A DNA stretch of 64,000 nt from positions 11,302,001 through 11,366,000 of the forward strand of contig CM065306.1 of the NCBI GenBank assembly GCA_033032175.1. Reading direction: 5' to 3'. The stretch comes from Saturnia japonica. Lineage: Eukaryota > Arthropoda > Insecta > Lepidoptera > Saturniidae. This document shows, piece after piece, positions 1 to 11,316 of the stretch (position 1 is its first letter; the number at the start of each line of letters is the position of its first letter). The notes beneath the pieces were generated by a model. The model searched no databases. It was not told where the DNA came from and worked only from the letters and a program-made list of their open reading frames with translations. The position numbers were made by a program, and so were the translations under genes.

Positions 1-786
1 ATTAATAATTAAATATGTTACGAAAATATAAATTTATTTCTTTATTTATATTTTACCGAATATAGCTATACTCTAGCTGTCTGTACAACTGAGAAACGAA
101 TTTTAAATAAAATATTTCAAGCGAACTTTATTTTATTTCTCCTTGTACCAATAAAATTTTATTATTGATCACCGGTTATATACGAAGAATTATCAATTTC
201 ATTTCCTATTTAAAAAGGTTATATCATAAAAGTACTACTTACCCAGTTTATAGAAAATTAATAAAAAGAACTTGTTTACATTACTGAATAAATAAAATCA
301 TTAAAAAAATAAAACTTGGTATTTTTTGTAAAAATATGTTTCTTGGGATGTTAAAAGAGTATTCAAGCAACATTTCATTTAACAATCCCAATGTCATTTT
401 ATTAAAGTACAAATAAATTTCCACAGATGTCGCTTCTTACTAGGTTTATTGTAGAACCATGTACATTGATATATTTAGAATTTTATTTTATTTGTGAATA
501 ATCTATTTCTTGAGATACGTTACATACTTTTATATATTATCCTATTTATAATTAACATTGAATATATATGAGAATTCTATAACTTCTAAACGACTTGACC
601 GATTGAGCTCATAATTACTTAATATGTTTGTTTTATCGAAACGATGAATTATGGTTGATATCAGCCGGAAAAAGCAGAACATGTGTCGGCCCAGTAGTAT
701 ATGTACATATATTATACGTATGTACATTTATAATTACTAGCGGTCGACCAATGATCGAAATTCGACCAGCAACATTTTAATAGACA
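1..786. other. AT-rich non-coding DNA
   Basis: No coding exon, RNA gene or recognisable mobile element was seen. Short open frames here are rich in Ile, Tyr and Phe, as expected from random AT-rich sequence. Confidence 0.6.
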
Positions 787-1091
787 ATTTTTTGTTTGAC
801 ATTTGCATTATGAACATAAACAATAAATATTAAATCACTTGCTGTCACTTTTCATTGAGTGAAAATGTCAATATTTTGGGGATCTAAGTTCAATGACACT
901 GGTAGGGTTAGGATTCGCAGTATTAATTTATTTTATTTAATATACATATTAGTAACAGATAATATAGATAAATTTTAGCTTTCTGAACTCCTTCTCCATA
1001 TAAATTTTAACCATGCCAAATCTCACAGTTTTCCGTGCACGCAATACGCATAAAAATGGGTACAAAGTTTTTGCTTCACGTATTATTATAA
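787..1091 (+). repeat. Dispersed repeat family D, copy 1
   Basis: About 300 bp that recurs in the same orientation at 2280-2575. Shared blocks run in the same order: 'cacttgctgtcacttttca', then 'gtctaagttcaa' (here with a t/c change), 'cgcagtattaatt', 'actccttctccatata' and 'gccaaatctcac'. The copies differ by many substitutions and small indels, so they are old. The block ending 'ttttgcttcacgtatta' is one I associate with lepidopteran interspersed repeats. No coding capacity was seen. Confidence 0.75.
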
Positions 1092-1741
1092 TGATGAGCT
1101 ATTTTACAACAAGTCACAAATTCATAAAATCATTCATTCCTGCGATTCATAAATTACTTTTTATTAGATAATTATAATAGTTAAAAGAGAATTAATACGA
1201 ATCAATTAAGTCAATGATTTGTGTCCGAAACTTAGATACTTAGTTACCGTTGTTACCGCAACTTAGATTATACTTACTTGTATAAGAGTTGGATATGTAG
1301 GTATGTATACTACCAATAAGATAAACGACATATAGCAGTAAACTTCATATAAAATTGTACTTTAATGAGTTTTCATTTTACGTTAACTTGACTAACAGAT
1401 ATTCTATTTATTATTTATTCAGTACGCGTGTATACTAGATACCATAGCTATATGTAACGTAACTAATTTTGTCATTAAATTAACAGAAAAGAATTTAAAA
1501 GTACCTGCACAACCTACATATTCAAACAGTGTAAATACCTGTTCTTGAAGTTGCTCCTGCAACTCTCTTCAACTTTTCTACTTTTTGTTTAATAATCATA
1601 ACATGGCGATACCCTGAATACATTTTGTACTATATATTGACTATATATCGATTTTTAATATTATTTAAAACCGTAATTATATTATGTATGCATTTAATTA
1701 CAGAGTTGTGTAGGGAAAAGATTGATATTCAAAACTTATAA
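1092..1741. other. AT-rich non-coding DNA
   Basis: No gene, RNA or clear repeat recognised. Confidence 0.55.
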
Positions 1742-1843
1742 TTTAACCAGTGATGTAACGATACCGATATCTATACGATATATTCTGATATACCGAAATC
1801 GTAGATTACTTATCAACTGATATCTAATGGTCCCTCTTCACGT

Positions 1844-2010
1844 ATTTGGCGAATAGACACGGTAACGAACATGTGGAAGGCTTATTTGTCTGCATTCGTA
1901 GGTATTTGCCTCTATTCGTCGATATTTATCCGATATCCCTAGCTCTCTTCATGTTCGCCGATATTTGGCAAATAGAGACCAATACTAACGTGTAGGGGCT
2001 TATTTCAATT
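1844..2010 (+). repeat. Diverged two-copy direct repeat, about 119 bp apart
   Basis: The block 'atttggcgaatagacac' at 1844 leads through 'aacatgtggaaggcttattt'. It recurs from 1963 as 'atttggcaaatagagac' leading to 'aacgtgtaggggcttattt'. The order and spacing of the blocks are the same. It looks like an old local duplication. A 63-codon minus-strand open frame over it has no recognisable content. Confidence 0.5.
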
Positions 2011-2279
2011 TGAAAAATGCTCGAAACGACGCGACAGTACCGCCCTTTCGTTATAGGCGAGATAACCGCATGTACTAGCGGCGACTTAGCCGTCTTGCCT
2101 ATGTAAGCAATAAGCATTGTATTATTGTGCGCCTATTTATTATTTAACTAATGTATGCCTAATGGTCAAAATTCATAAACTTAGGTTTGAACGTTATTGA
2201 GGTTCGTTATCATAAAGTATTCCAATACTGAAATCACACAAAATTCGTAGCTCGAAACTCATTCAGTCTATTCTGTGCG

Positions 2280-2575
2280 ACTTTTTGTTCACATTGTTAT
2301 CTGTTTAGCATTTGCAGAATGTAAACAATAAAATATTCACTTGCTGTCACTTTTCACTCAATGTCAATGTTTTAGGGGTCTAAGTTCAAGCCCAGTGTCC
2401 CAGGTAATATCCGCAGTATTAATTAATTTAATTTAATGTAATTGTAACACATATTATATATAAATGTTAGAGCTTTTTGCACTCCTTCTCCATATATACT
2501 TTAACCACGCCAAATCTCACGCTCCTTCGTGCGCATAATTTGCTTAAAAAGGAGTTCGACGTATTCTCTTCACGA
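2280..2575 (+). repeat. Dispersed repeat family D, copy 2
   Basis: Second copy of the repeat at 787-1091, same orientation, 1.49 kb downstream. It shares 'cacttgctgtcacttttca', 'ctccttctccatata' and 'cgccaaatctcacgctcc' in the same order. The two copies could be independent insertions or a local duplication. The DNA between them (1092-2279) is not itself repeated, which favours independent insertions. Confidence 0.75.
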
Positions 2576-3376
2576 TTTTGATTTGACATAATTTTTATTA
2601 ATACCTACTCCTTTTGAAATTAAATATCAAATACCTACTTATTATTAAAAAAAGATTATTGCCAGTTTTGTGCATAATACAGACATACAATCACCCAAAA
2701 ATTTTACCCCCTGTCAGTCGGGTAAAAATGTATAGGAGGTTACTTATTTAATTTATTACTAAACTTTCCATATTGGTATCGTATCGGCAAAGTTATGTAG
2801 CTTTACATCCCTAAATTAAACCGTTTAGTATGGCAATGGCTTAGATAGGTCATAAAATGTAGTAAGATTATAAATACAGTAAGTATGTAAGGAATACAAC
2901 AGATTTTTATGTAGGTACGCTGAATATGTTTTACTATTTTTCGGTGATAGGTATTTTTATATCATTATATTTTTGTACCTCTAACATTTCTATTAATTAT
3001 AAGTAAATACAATATCATCAGCAAATTTATTACGTAGGTATAATATGTTTTGGTTCTGTTTGTCTATATTGCATGAGTACTACACAATAAGCATGAGAGT
3101 AAGAAACCTTGGATTTTTTTTTATTTCAACAAAACTTCAAAGCCCTTTAACAAAAACTATTAACGTTCACTGATAAATTTTATGTAACTAAAACAATACC
3201 CATAGTAGCAACTGTAACAAGATTATTTTTCCAATTCTCTTTTCGTTTGTAATTATCAATTCCCGGAGTAAAGACAAATTTTAAGCTTATTCCATAGGAT
3301 AACCAATAGATTTCCATTAAAACTCAAATCTAAGCTCAAAAATGTTGCTATTGTTTGTTTACGAATATTATTTAAG
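2576..3376. other. AT-rich non-coding DNA
   Basis: No gene or identifiable element seen. Confidence 0.55.
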
Positions 3377-3620
3377 ACTAGTTGTGCCCCACGGCTTCAC
3401 TCGTGTTAAATATATCGACCGCTGCGCCGTGCTGCGGCGCTACCAGCGCACCCTCCCTTGGACTCCTCGCACTTGCCTACAGCTTGCCAAATTACTTAAT
3501 GTTCATTGGTACTGGTCCGCTCTTTAGGGTCGTAGCGTGAAGTTATAGAGGTTACCTTCCTCAGTATCTATTAATATAATATCATTAATATACAATAAAG
3601 CGAAAAATTTTTCTGGTTAT
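3377..3620 (-). mobile_element. Decayed non-autonomous Helitron, 3' end on the minus strand
   Basis: On the plus strand this starts 'actagttgtgccccacggc', the reverse complement of the usual lepidopteran Helitron 3' end (a short GC hairpin followed by CTAG-T). The downstream block 'cgtgaagttatagaggttaccttcctca' (split across the shared motif) resembles blocks at 26585 and 60240, so this belongs to the same family (called G here). No intact 5' end (TCTATACTAATATTATAAA type) was found beyond 3620, so the copy is truncated. It has no Rep/helicase coding capacity. Confidence 0.55.
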
Positions 3621-5362
3621 TATAAATATCATTAATGGATATTAAAATAAAAACAGTAATAATGTAATACGGTAGGTAAATACTGAAACGAATCTAATCT
3701 CTGTTTTAGAGAAATATCGTTTATAACCGTATAAAAAAAATCACATGAGCTACAAAGATTTCTAATATATAATTTCCGTATGTTTTATTCGGATTGCTTA
3801 ACAAATGTGTGTTAATATATAAAAATACCTCTATTGATAATTATTAATTTCATTTAGTTTTCCATTTGAATATCCATATTATTCTTTACAAGCTATTTGT
3901 TACCTATGTAGAAATATGTACCCTCATTTTGAATAAGCCCGTCTCTCTTTAGCTCAGTGTCTTTAAGTTCAGCTGTTTCACTCTACCACATTACTTTTAT
4001 ATTGTTCGCTAACTTTCTTGTTTGTTTAAGCAAATACACGTATTTGAAAGTTTGTATATTTGTAGATTGTATTGTACAATAATAAGATGTAGGTACATAC
4101 AGTTTTAACAGTTTTCGATGTTTTATTAGATTATTTGCGAACTTTCTCTTATTTTATGTTTTCGATAACAATACTTATTAGCACTAAGTTTGAATTGAAA
4201 TATTTGTTATTTCATATTTTCGTTTGCATTTAATCAATCTCAACTAAAAATTTACACTAATGAAATAATGATAAACCCTCCAATTAGTAAATATTACCTA
4301 GAGTGTGCTTATGTCTTATTAAAAATATCTTAAAGTAAAAACTTAGAGCTCATCCGGGAGCTGAAATAATTCAGTTTTCGGTAAATAATGTAAAATATAT
4401 GTTTTTGCTAAAGTAATACCTAACAAATAATGTACTATGATATATTATGAGTTTAAGGTAAATTTCGATAAGCAACTTAAATATAGAATCAAGTGGTGAA
4501 AATAGATGACAGTGAGAAACCCGAATATAAAGGTTATCTTGGTTGGATAACTTAATAATAATTTGAAAAAACGCACAAGAACTAAGTCATACGGAAGTCT
4601 TTACAGTTAACATATCCCCATTTGTTGCCAACCTGCGACAAAGGGGAGGCCCTTCAAGAAGACGACAGACAAGTATAGATCTCATCACTATCGGTCATTA
4701 GGTCATTACGTGGTACTTTTGACATTCATAACTAATTTCTTAGGGCCTAATTGGAATATGGATTATTTAATTTTTATGCACGAACATTAACCAGCCCATA
4801 CTAACAAAATAATTACTGCTGCAACTTATATGGTAACTAAAAGACATGCAAGTGCTGGTCAACGGAAACACTTTACGAGCTAAAATAAAAAAACAATTCA
4901 CTTCCCTTGTAATTTGTGCGCAACGGTAGAAATAAGAGAGTAAAAATTTGCAAAACAAACAGTCGGATACGTCTAAAGCAAGACTGCTCAAACACAGGCT
5001 AGCGAGCCAGAAAGTGGCCCTCCAATGTATTTGAACTGACCCATCAACATCAGTGGTCGGTTGCCAACACGCGATTAGTGTCCTTCTTTTTAATTTAATG
5101 ATTTTTATTATACCACGTGTAAGATTTTTTTATTTCAAATATATATCTATTTATATTTGAATTTATCAAATTGTAAGAACTAGGTGACCCTCCCGCTGAC
5201 ATAGAATCGAAATTATGGTTCACTTTCAAAATGAATTGGGCAGCTTTGTTCTAAAGAATTCAAGTGAAGTTTGATCACAAATAAACCCAACCAACTGAGT
5301 CAACATCAGTTAAAATGAGTACCGTAAGCAATTCGTTCTTAATTATCTTTCAATAGATACTA
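3621..5362. other. AT-rich non-coding DNA
   Basis: No gene recognised. An imperfect hairpin lies near 4617-4647 (CCCC..TTGTTGC / GCGACAA..GGGG). The stretch at 4985-5065 resembles the edge of an hAT-type repeat but has no convincing terminal repeats, so it is not called. Confidence 0.5.
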
Positions 5363-5530
5363 ACCTCAGCAGGAACAAACGAGGAAATGGTGATCTTGCA
5401 GATATTGTGACAACCCGTCACAGTACCTGGGTTCAGCGGGTCGCGTTTGGTAATCAATCAGTGTATATCACTGCCGTGCTTTGTACTAAAACCTTACATG
5501 TGATATCATAACCTATATGGCGACATTGTT
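5363..5530 (+). repeat. Dispersed repeat family E, copy 1
   Basis: Shares 'aacgaggaaatgg', 'cccgtcacag/cccgtcagag', 'gggtcgcgttt' and 'agtgtatat' in order with 45300-45480, same orientation. Copies are diverged. The family type is unknown; the size and dispersal fit a SINE-like or other non-autonomous element. Confidence 0.55.
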
Positions 5531-5550
5531 AACGTCATTAGGTCCACAAG

Positions 5551-6040
5551 CTACTTAATGTTTGATAGAAAAAAGGAAAGATAAAACTGTGATTTAAAAA
5601 TCACAATGATGACAGATTGGATGATCACAGACATCATTAAGACATGACATAAAGACAAGCTACTTAATGTTCGATAGAAAAAAGGAAAGATAAAACTGTG
5701 ATTTCAAAATCACAATGATGACAGATTGGATGATCACAGACATCATTAAGACATGACATAAAGACAAGCTACTTAATGTTCGATAGAAAAAAGGAAAGAT
5801 AAAACTGTGATTTCAAAATCACAATGATGACAGATTGGATGATCACAGACATCATTAAGACATGACATAAAGACAAGCTACTTAATGTTCGATAGAAAAA
5901 AGGAAAGATAAAACTGTGATTTAAAAATCACAATGATGACAGATTGGATGATCACAGACATCATTAAGACATGACATAAAGACAAGCTACTTAATTTTCG
6001 ATAGAAAAATGGAAAGATAAAACTGTGATTTAAAAAACAC
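5551..6040. repeat. 109-bp tandem repeat, about 4.5 copies
   Basis: The motif 'ctacttaatgttcgatag' recurs starting at 5551, 5660, 5769, 5878 and 5987, an exact period of 109 bases. The first four units are nearly identical, with changes such as t/c at one loop position and 'tttgatag' in unit 1. The fifth breaks off after 'gtgatttaaaaaacacc' near 6040. Each unit contains a small palindrome, TGTGATTT-2 nt-AAATCACA, whose two loop bases vary between units (AA or CA) while both arms are kept. High similarity means recent expansion or homogenisation. It is minisatellite-like, with no coding sequence. Confidence 0.95.
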
Positions 6041-6070
6041 CATGGACAGATTTCGATGGATTTATTTGAT

Positions 6071-6170
6071 ACAATATCTGGGCGACCGAGCTGTGCTCGT
6101 TGTCTTATAAACAAAAAATAAATAAAAATTATATATATATATATATAATTGTTCACTTATATAATAAGAC
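6071..6170. mobile_element. Short interspersed element, 'ctgggcgaccgag' family, copy 1
   Basis: Begins 'acaatatctgggcgaccgag' and ends 'gttcacttatataataaga'. The same two ends flank a longer copy at 38948-39126, so this copy has lost internal sequence. It contains an (AT)n run at 6130-6147. A small hairpin (GACCGAGC..GCTCG) sits near one end. The repeat type is familiar from lepidopteran genomes; the class is uncertain (SINE-like or Helitron-like). Confidence 0.65.
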
Positions 6171-7319
6171 TACTGATAAATAGTGGACTTGATCCTAAAA
6201 ATTACTATCTACCCGTACTCAAGGGGTACGCGAGTAAGGTGAGCATAAAATTTATTTATTAAAATATTCAACTGCGCCAAGTAGACATCCAACATTAAGC
6301 CTGGTTTTCAGTAAAGTAGCATTGTGATACAAGCACAACATGAGTGTAGGGCATGATTCTTTAGTGCTCACTTGGTCCAGCTCGCGGTGTGTTGCGGCAT
6401 CTACACTTGAGAGCCATCATCCATTTTAGACTGTATTATTACCATTATTGCTTACATCGGGGTGCTACTGATTAATGAATGGTAAGACACAACAATTTTG
6501 TCTGACTAGATCGCGACCACCATACATACACTAGGTTAAACATACGTATTACACATCGCACTGTAAAAAAAATCATATGCTGGGAAGCATGACAGTTTCG
6601 ATGCAGTTATGTCAATCGCACCAAAACCACTTCCAAACTGCAATTATGCAACTACCTTGCAGCCCAAATGTAGATTGTCTCTAATGACTCTACTATATTA
6701 TTTTTGAAGTAGAATAGTATATGTCAATGGATTATAAAACGTACCTGCTACAAATAAAAAACCTTGAAGCAATTTGAGTTCGTTTGGTGTCCTATTATCA
6801 GAAGGCCAATGCCCAGTATGTGGAGGGGGCTAAAAGTATATACTTATTAAAAAAATATAACGTGTAAATTACTATTAAAAGTTTTACTTACATGATATGT
6901 AGATACATTTAGAATAGGTAAAAGTTTTAGTGGAGCTATTTTTAAGTAGGTTTCAAAAAGTTTATCATAACTTACTTAACAGCTGTTGTTTCTTTTTACA
7001 TAAATATGTAGAAACCTACATATTTTAAGAAAATGTCCAAAAAAATATTGTTTATTTCCACCCCAGTCCAAATAAACATTATACGTAAATTCACTATCTA
7101 TCTCTTATTCAAGATGGATTAAACTCTAATCATTAAACAATTGGGGTAAAGTTAGTTATTTCCACATTTTATTTACAATGACCAAAAATTCAACCAAAGA
7201 CTAATTTTAAGTTTACTTTCGAAACCTAAAAAAGTCTTCAATAAAAATAAAATTACAAAAAAAAAAACTAAGTTTTTATCGGGGCTTTGTCCCAAATAAG
7301 GTTGTATCAATTTTTTCAT
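6171..7319. other. Non-coding DNA without recognised features
   Basis: The 6290-6660 part is less AT-rich than its surroundings but has no long open frame, splice-bounded exon or repeat that I recognise. 7245-7270 is an A-rich run just upstream of the GC island. Confidence 0.5.
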
Positions 7320-7617
7320 TTGGCGTGGGCCCGCGGGCTCCGCGGAGTTCCGCGCGGCGTGCACCCACCATCCTGAAGCCAGGGCGCCGCGCCGCCCCGC
7401 TCCGTTCGCGGTCTCCATGGCGACCAGCTCAAATGACGTATCGATCCCGCGTAGGGGCCGGGGGGAGCTCGCGGGGTGGCGCCGCTCCACCCGCCGCGTC
7501 GACTCCCTTGCACCCCAGCCACCGCCACTCGACCGTTGGCCCATGCAAAATGACGGATGTAAACTTTGGATATACCTCCTTGGAAGGAAATGATATTTTC
7601 ATTAAAATGAAAATGAG
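7320..7617 (+). CDS. Candidate first exon: GC-rich 5' island plus 22 codons up to a splice donor
   Basis: An abrupt GC-rich island (7320-7540) in AT-rich DNA leads to an ATG at 7550 in a good insect start context (gcaaaATGAC). From there 22 codons (start MTDVNFGYTSLEG) run to AG|GTAATA, with the GT at 7618-7619, leaving phase 2 (68 coding bases). The same frame is open through the whole island from 7211, so the true start could be further upstream or the island could be 5' UTR. The peptide is not recognised. A 51-base candidate exon at 27198-27248 would join in phase. Alternatives are an unrelated GC-rich repeat or a regulatory island. The minus strand is also open here, so an open frame alone is weak evidence. 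Confidence 0.3.
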
Positions 7618-7863
7618 GTAATATTTCAAGTTTTTTTTTTCTTTTTATTTATCCTATGATATACTTTGCGGGATAACATAGCCCTGTAATAATTTTCTCA
7701 TTTTAAAATGATAAGTGAGATGTTAGTTACTTACCTATTTAGATATTATTTTAAAATACATTAACATCTTTGGTAATACTCAAAACGGGCTGCTGCAACT
7801 CATTGCATACATTGCAAAGATCTTCTTTGCTACATTATCCTCATTTCCCTGAGTTTGTTATGA
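7618..7863. other. AT-rich DNA downstream of the candidate exon
   Basis: Would be intron if the 7550 exon is real. Nothing else recognised. Confidence 0.5.
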
Positions 7864-8140
7864 GCTTTTTTATACAACAAAGGTGGCAAACAAGCATACG
7901 GCCTGCTGGATGGTGAACGGCTACTGGACGCTTGTAATACTATAGGTATCAGTAGCGCGTTGGGACCTTGAATCCCCCTATAGAGACCCTAGAGGGCTTG
8001 AGAAACCATACTCACCGCAGAAACATAACACTAGGTTATTTGGCTGCGATCTTCTGTAGGGTGGAGATATTCCACCAGTCAGAATGCCCTAAGTAGAAAG
8101 AAAATTCCAAAGAAATTTATCTGTGCCCTGCCCTACCTCT
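7864..8140 (-). mobile_element. Retroelement 3' end (LINE-type tail) on the minus strand
   Basis: The plus-strand text 'ggtggcaaacaagcatacgg' followed by 'cctgctggatggtgaacgg' is the reverse complement of a widespread lepidopteran retroelement tail (…ttaccatcaggcgggccgtatgcttgtttgccacc…). A short A-rich tail lies at 7867-7873 read on the minus strand, and the body extends up to about 8140. No ORF2 sequence was recognised, so only the 3' untranslated end is present. Confidence 0.55.
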
Positions 8141-9088
8141 CTTTTAATAGTTATTAATAACACGTTCCAGAATATTCTATAAGAAGATCGGTACTGGACG
8201 ATAGCTTGAAGGATTAGCAGTTATATTATTAGAACAGATTAAATTTGCACTAGTTTTCTAAACTTTAAAGATTGAAGAGAGCGATCGTCAAGCGAGATGG
8301 TTTCGCTCTAGTCTAGATTAAGAAACACAACGCGAATAACCTTGTCATGTAAAATAATTTACAGAAATCTTGGAAGGATTTATGATGCCGGTAACTAGAA
8401 TTAGTAAGTCTTCTGTGGGTTGTAACAGTGGTGGTAACAAGGTCTTTCGAATGTTGGCCCCAACCTACTTGGCAAGAATCCAGACCACTTTGCTACCTGT
8501 AGACAAGTATATATCCTATAAACCGGTGTGACTAGAAACAGTTTAGTGCTTAACTAAACTGCAAGTATCGTAAACAATAACCATCATTAACACACATGGT
8601 GAAGAAATCGTGGTAACAACTCGATTTGATTGAATTCTTTTCGGTTCCATCTCTGGGTAGTTATCGTTATTCTAGGAATATACTGCACCTACTTACCATT
8701 AGGTAAGTAACGAAATGTTTTAATATTATTTAAAAAAAAAAAAAAACAATAAAGAAAAATTTGTCGAATAAAGTGACTGTCCGACATACACCTAAAGAAC
8801 AAAAACAAGAAATTAACAAAAAAGAAAACCATCTTCAATGATTTTTAAGAGTGTATCTTCGATCCACCCTTAAGGTATAGTATCCCCTATCAAACAAAAA
8901 AAGAATCATCCAAATCGGCTCATTCAAAACGAAGTTACAGCTGAGCATCCATTATAAAAAAAACATTCGAATTGAGTAACCTTGGTCTTTCTTTAAATAA
9001 AAGCAAAGCATGTTAAAAATAAATTATAAGAAATCTTTCCTTTAATATAAAATAATCATGGATTTTGCTCAAGATTTGGTAGAGATTT
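8141..9088. other. Non-coding DNA with a poly(A) run and a repeat module
   Basis: 8731-8745 is a run of A. 8880-8960 contains 'atcaaacaaaaaaagaatca', continuing 'tccaaatcggctca', a block I recognise as common in lepidopteran dispersed repeats, but no element ends could be defined. No gene seen. Confidence 0.45.
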
Positions 9089-9292
9089 TTTTATGTTCTC
9101 TCTGAATGCGATAGATATCGTTTGGAGCTGTGGTCGAGTTACGACTACTGGAAAGGGCAGAAAAACGTCTGCGAAGGTAACTCATTGTATGTAAGATTAC
9201 TAATATTGCCGTATGAAAAATGTATACTGATGATGTCAGTAATTCGACCACAGTTCCAAGCGACATCTATCGCGTTCGGGGAGAGCATAAAA
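9089..9292. mobile_element. Foldback/MITE-like element with 54-base inverted arms
   Basis: The left arm (9089-9142) starts 'ttttatgttctctctgaatg' and ends 'tgtggtcgagttac'. The right arm (9239-9292), read on the minus strand, starts 'ttttatgctctccccgaacg' and ends 'tgtggtcgaattac'. The arms pair along their full length with only scattered mismatches. About 96 bases separate them. No transposase lies inside. Flanks do not show an obvious target duplication. Open frames of 62-65 codons on both strands here are by-products of the palindrome. Confidence 0.8.
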
Positions 9293-10204
9293 CAATCTTT
9301 TGATGCATAATTATAAGTATACACATATTATCATATAGATTACTATTAAATATGAACACAGATAACATAAACTATTACTGAATTAAAACATTGTCGTGTT
9401 TAAACGTCTCCCCTAAAATTTTGTTTCAAACATTAACATAATTAAGTGGTTCTCAAAGTTTTCCCATTATAAACTTAGCGAGAAATTTTATTTTTCCCTC
9501 AAGTCATGCGCGCCTGTGTGCGTACGCCTGTGAGTACGACACGGCGAATTGGATTTTCTGTAGTGTGAGTAAATCTACTTTTACTCAGAGAACAGGGAAA
9601 CCTTGGAGATTCATGAAATATTAATACACAATGACTGAGAACTTATTTCTAGGATAATTTAAGCTTATGTTTCTATAGTACCTTGTATTATAAATGCCTC
9701 GAGTAAGCGAATGGTTTTTAATGATTTCATGCAAACTATGTACTCGTACGTTGAACTCATTACTGAATTCAAAAACAATTTTTTATTTTATAATTATTTT
9801 AATACTATAGAGTGTAGTGTAATGATATTATTTGCACATACATATTATTATTTCTAATATACCAAATGTTAGTTTTTTATTTAATTATTTTAATCTTCTT
9901 TCAAATGCCTCAATAGAAAATGTATTTATCAGTTGACTCTGCTTCATACAACAATTGATTAAGTACTTTTTAAGTTACATTTAATTTTATATACTATAAT
10001 ATTGGATCTAAAATTTTAACTAATGTCTATAATTGGTACATTCATAGATCGATATGACTTGTGCAAGCGTCGATATTTTATGTATTATTAGTAAGAAACG
10101 TCGCGTCGCGTCGGTGTTGTTTGGACTATTGCGCTATAAATCGTTAAAAGATAAATTTATTACATTAAGTGCATGAAACGTTTCATAATGCTTTTTATAT
10201 TAAA
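9293..10204. other. AT-rich non-coding DNA
   Basis: No gene or defined repeat recognised. Confidence 0.55.
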
Positions 10205-10245
10205 CTAGTTGACCCGTGACTATATTTCGCACAGTATATATTATA
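10205..10245 (-). repeat. Possible solo Helitron 3' terminus
   Basis: 'actagttgacccgtgactat' resembles the reverse complement of a lepidopteran Helitron 3' end (actagttgacccggcgaac…). No hairpin partner or 5' end is attached, so this is a fragment at best. Confidence 0.35.
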
Positions 10246-10529
10246 GGTAATGTAAATAATCTTACAGCTATCATGTTACAAATAGATTGTTAATAGATGG
10301 CGCCCTGAATATATTTTCATATCATGCAACATAATATGTCATTCTTAATGCAAAAACATTAATATTAAACTATTTGCCTATGTTTCGTCAATAGTGGGGA
10401 ACATAATTTATAAAATGATGTTTTAATCCATTGACGTTTGAATCATTAATTTTGATAAATAATTAAATGAGATAACGACAACGCCATTTTCCGGGTAAAC
10501 ACACCTTTGATCATCGTTATTCATACTAG

Positions 10530-11316
10530 TCCATACTAATATTATAAATGCGAAAGTAACTCTGTCTGTCTGTCTGTTACGTTTTCACGCCTAGACCGCT
10601 GTTCCAACTTTGATGAATTTTGGTATAGAGATAGATTGGACCTTGGGAATGGATTTAGGGTACTTTTTGTAGCGAAAATAAAACTTTAAGAGTAAAAAAT
10701 AGGGGATGAAAGTTTCTATGAACAAAATATGGGAACACCAAATGCGCATGCGCGATAATGGTGAAATGACATCGGCTGCCATACCAACCAGTTTGTTGAT
10801 TGTCAATCTGGTTTGTTGACATTGTTATACTTAATAAGAAATGTATTGTATTTCTAATAATTACATATTAAATGATAGTCCAGTATTCTTTTTAAAATTG
10901 GCTGAAGTGTTTTAAACTGTTTAACTACGCAGTACGGCATAATTACTGTTTTATTTTATGACGTGCGGGACTTTATATATTCTAAGTGATATACCTATCG
11001 TAAATTATCTGGATTATACAGTTTTGCTAAAAGTGAATCATTTCATTATGTTATTCCACATATGGTGAAAATAATACTTGGAAGAAAGTTTTTTTGAAGA
11101 ACCCGTCATGTTTCAAATTAGGAATATTCATATTTATGCCTTTGGTAAGAAAGAAATAAAAAGAATTATTTTATGAAAATTGTACACGGGAAATACACGC
11201 TATTTCTCAATTGACAAGGCATATGAATTGTCAGCAATATTGGTAAATTAAGTTACAGGATGTAAATAACTACTACGTAACTATAAACGCGTGCGGAGCC
11301 GCGGGCACAACGCTAG
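10530..11316 (+). mobile_element. Non-autonomous Helitron, family A, full length
   Basis: The 5' end is TCCATACTAATATTATAAA followed by 'tgcgaaagtaactctgtctg' and 'ttttcacgcctagaccgctg'. The 3' end has the hairpin GCGG-AG-CCGC at 11293-11302 followed by 'ggcacaacgCTAG' and a T. The 5'-TC/CTAG-3' ends and terminal hairpin are the hallmarks of Helitrons, which lack inverted repeats and target duplications. A second copy starts at 62545 in the same orientation and matches over about 600 bases. Its 3' part ('gtacacgggaaatacacgc'...) is shared with family C at 59005 and 28078. It is non-coding and would depend on a Rep/helicase supplied in trans. Confidence 0.85.

Noticed and set aside
4985..5065. 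hAT-type MITE
   Set aside because: 'ctgctcaaacacaggct' and 'gcgagccag' resemble hAT-edge text, but paired terminal repeats and an 8-base duplication could not be found.
5551..6040. CRISPR-like array
   Set aside because: Units are contiguous 109-base repeats with no unique spacers, in a eukaryotic repeat-rich context; it is a minisatellite.
5878..6156. 92-codon minus-strand open frame
   Set aside because: Crosses the tandem array and an (AT)n run; the product is low-complexity Ile/Tyr.
7173..7544. 123-codon minus-strand open frame over the GC island
   Set aside because: High GC removes stops in several frames at once. The AT-rich end encodes poly-Phe/Leu noise. The plus-strand reading has better start and donor context.
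9122..9310. Open frames on both strands
   Set aside because: Consequence of the inverted arms of the foldback element.
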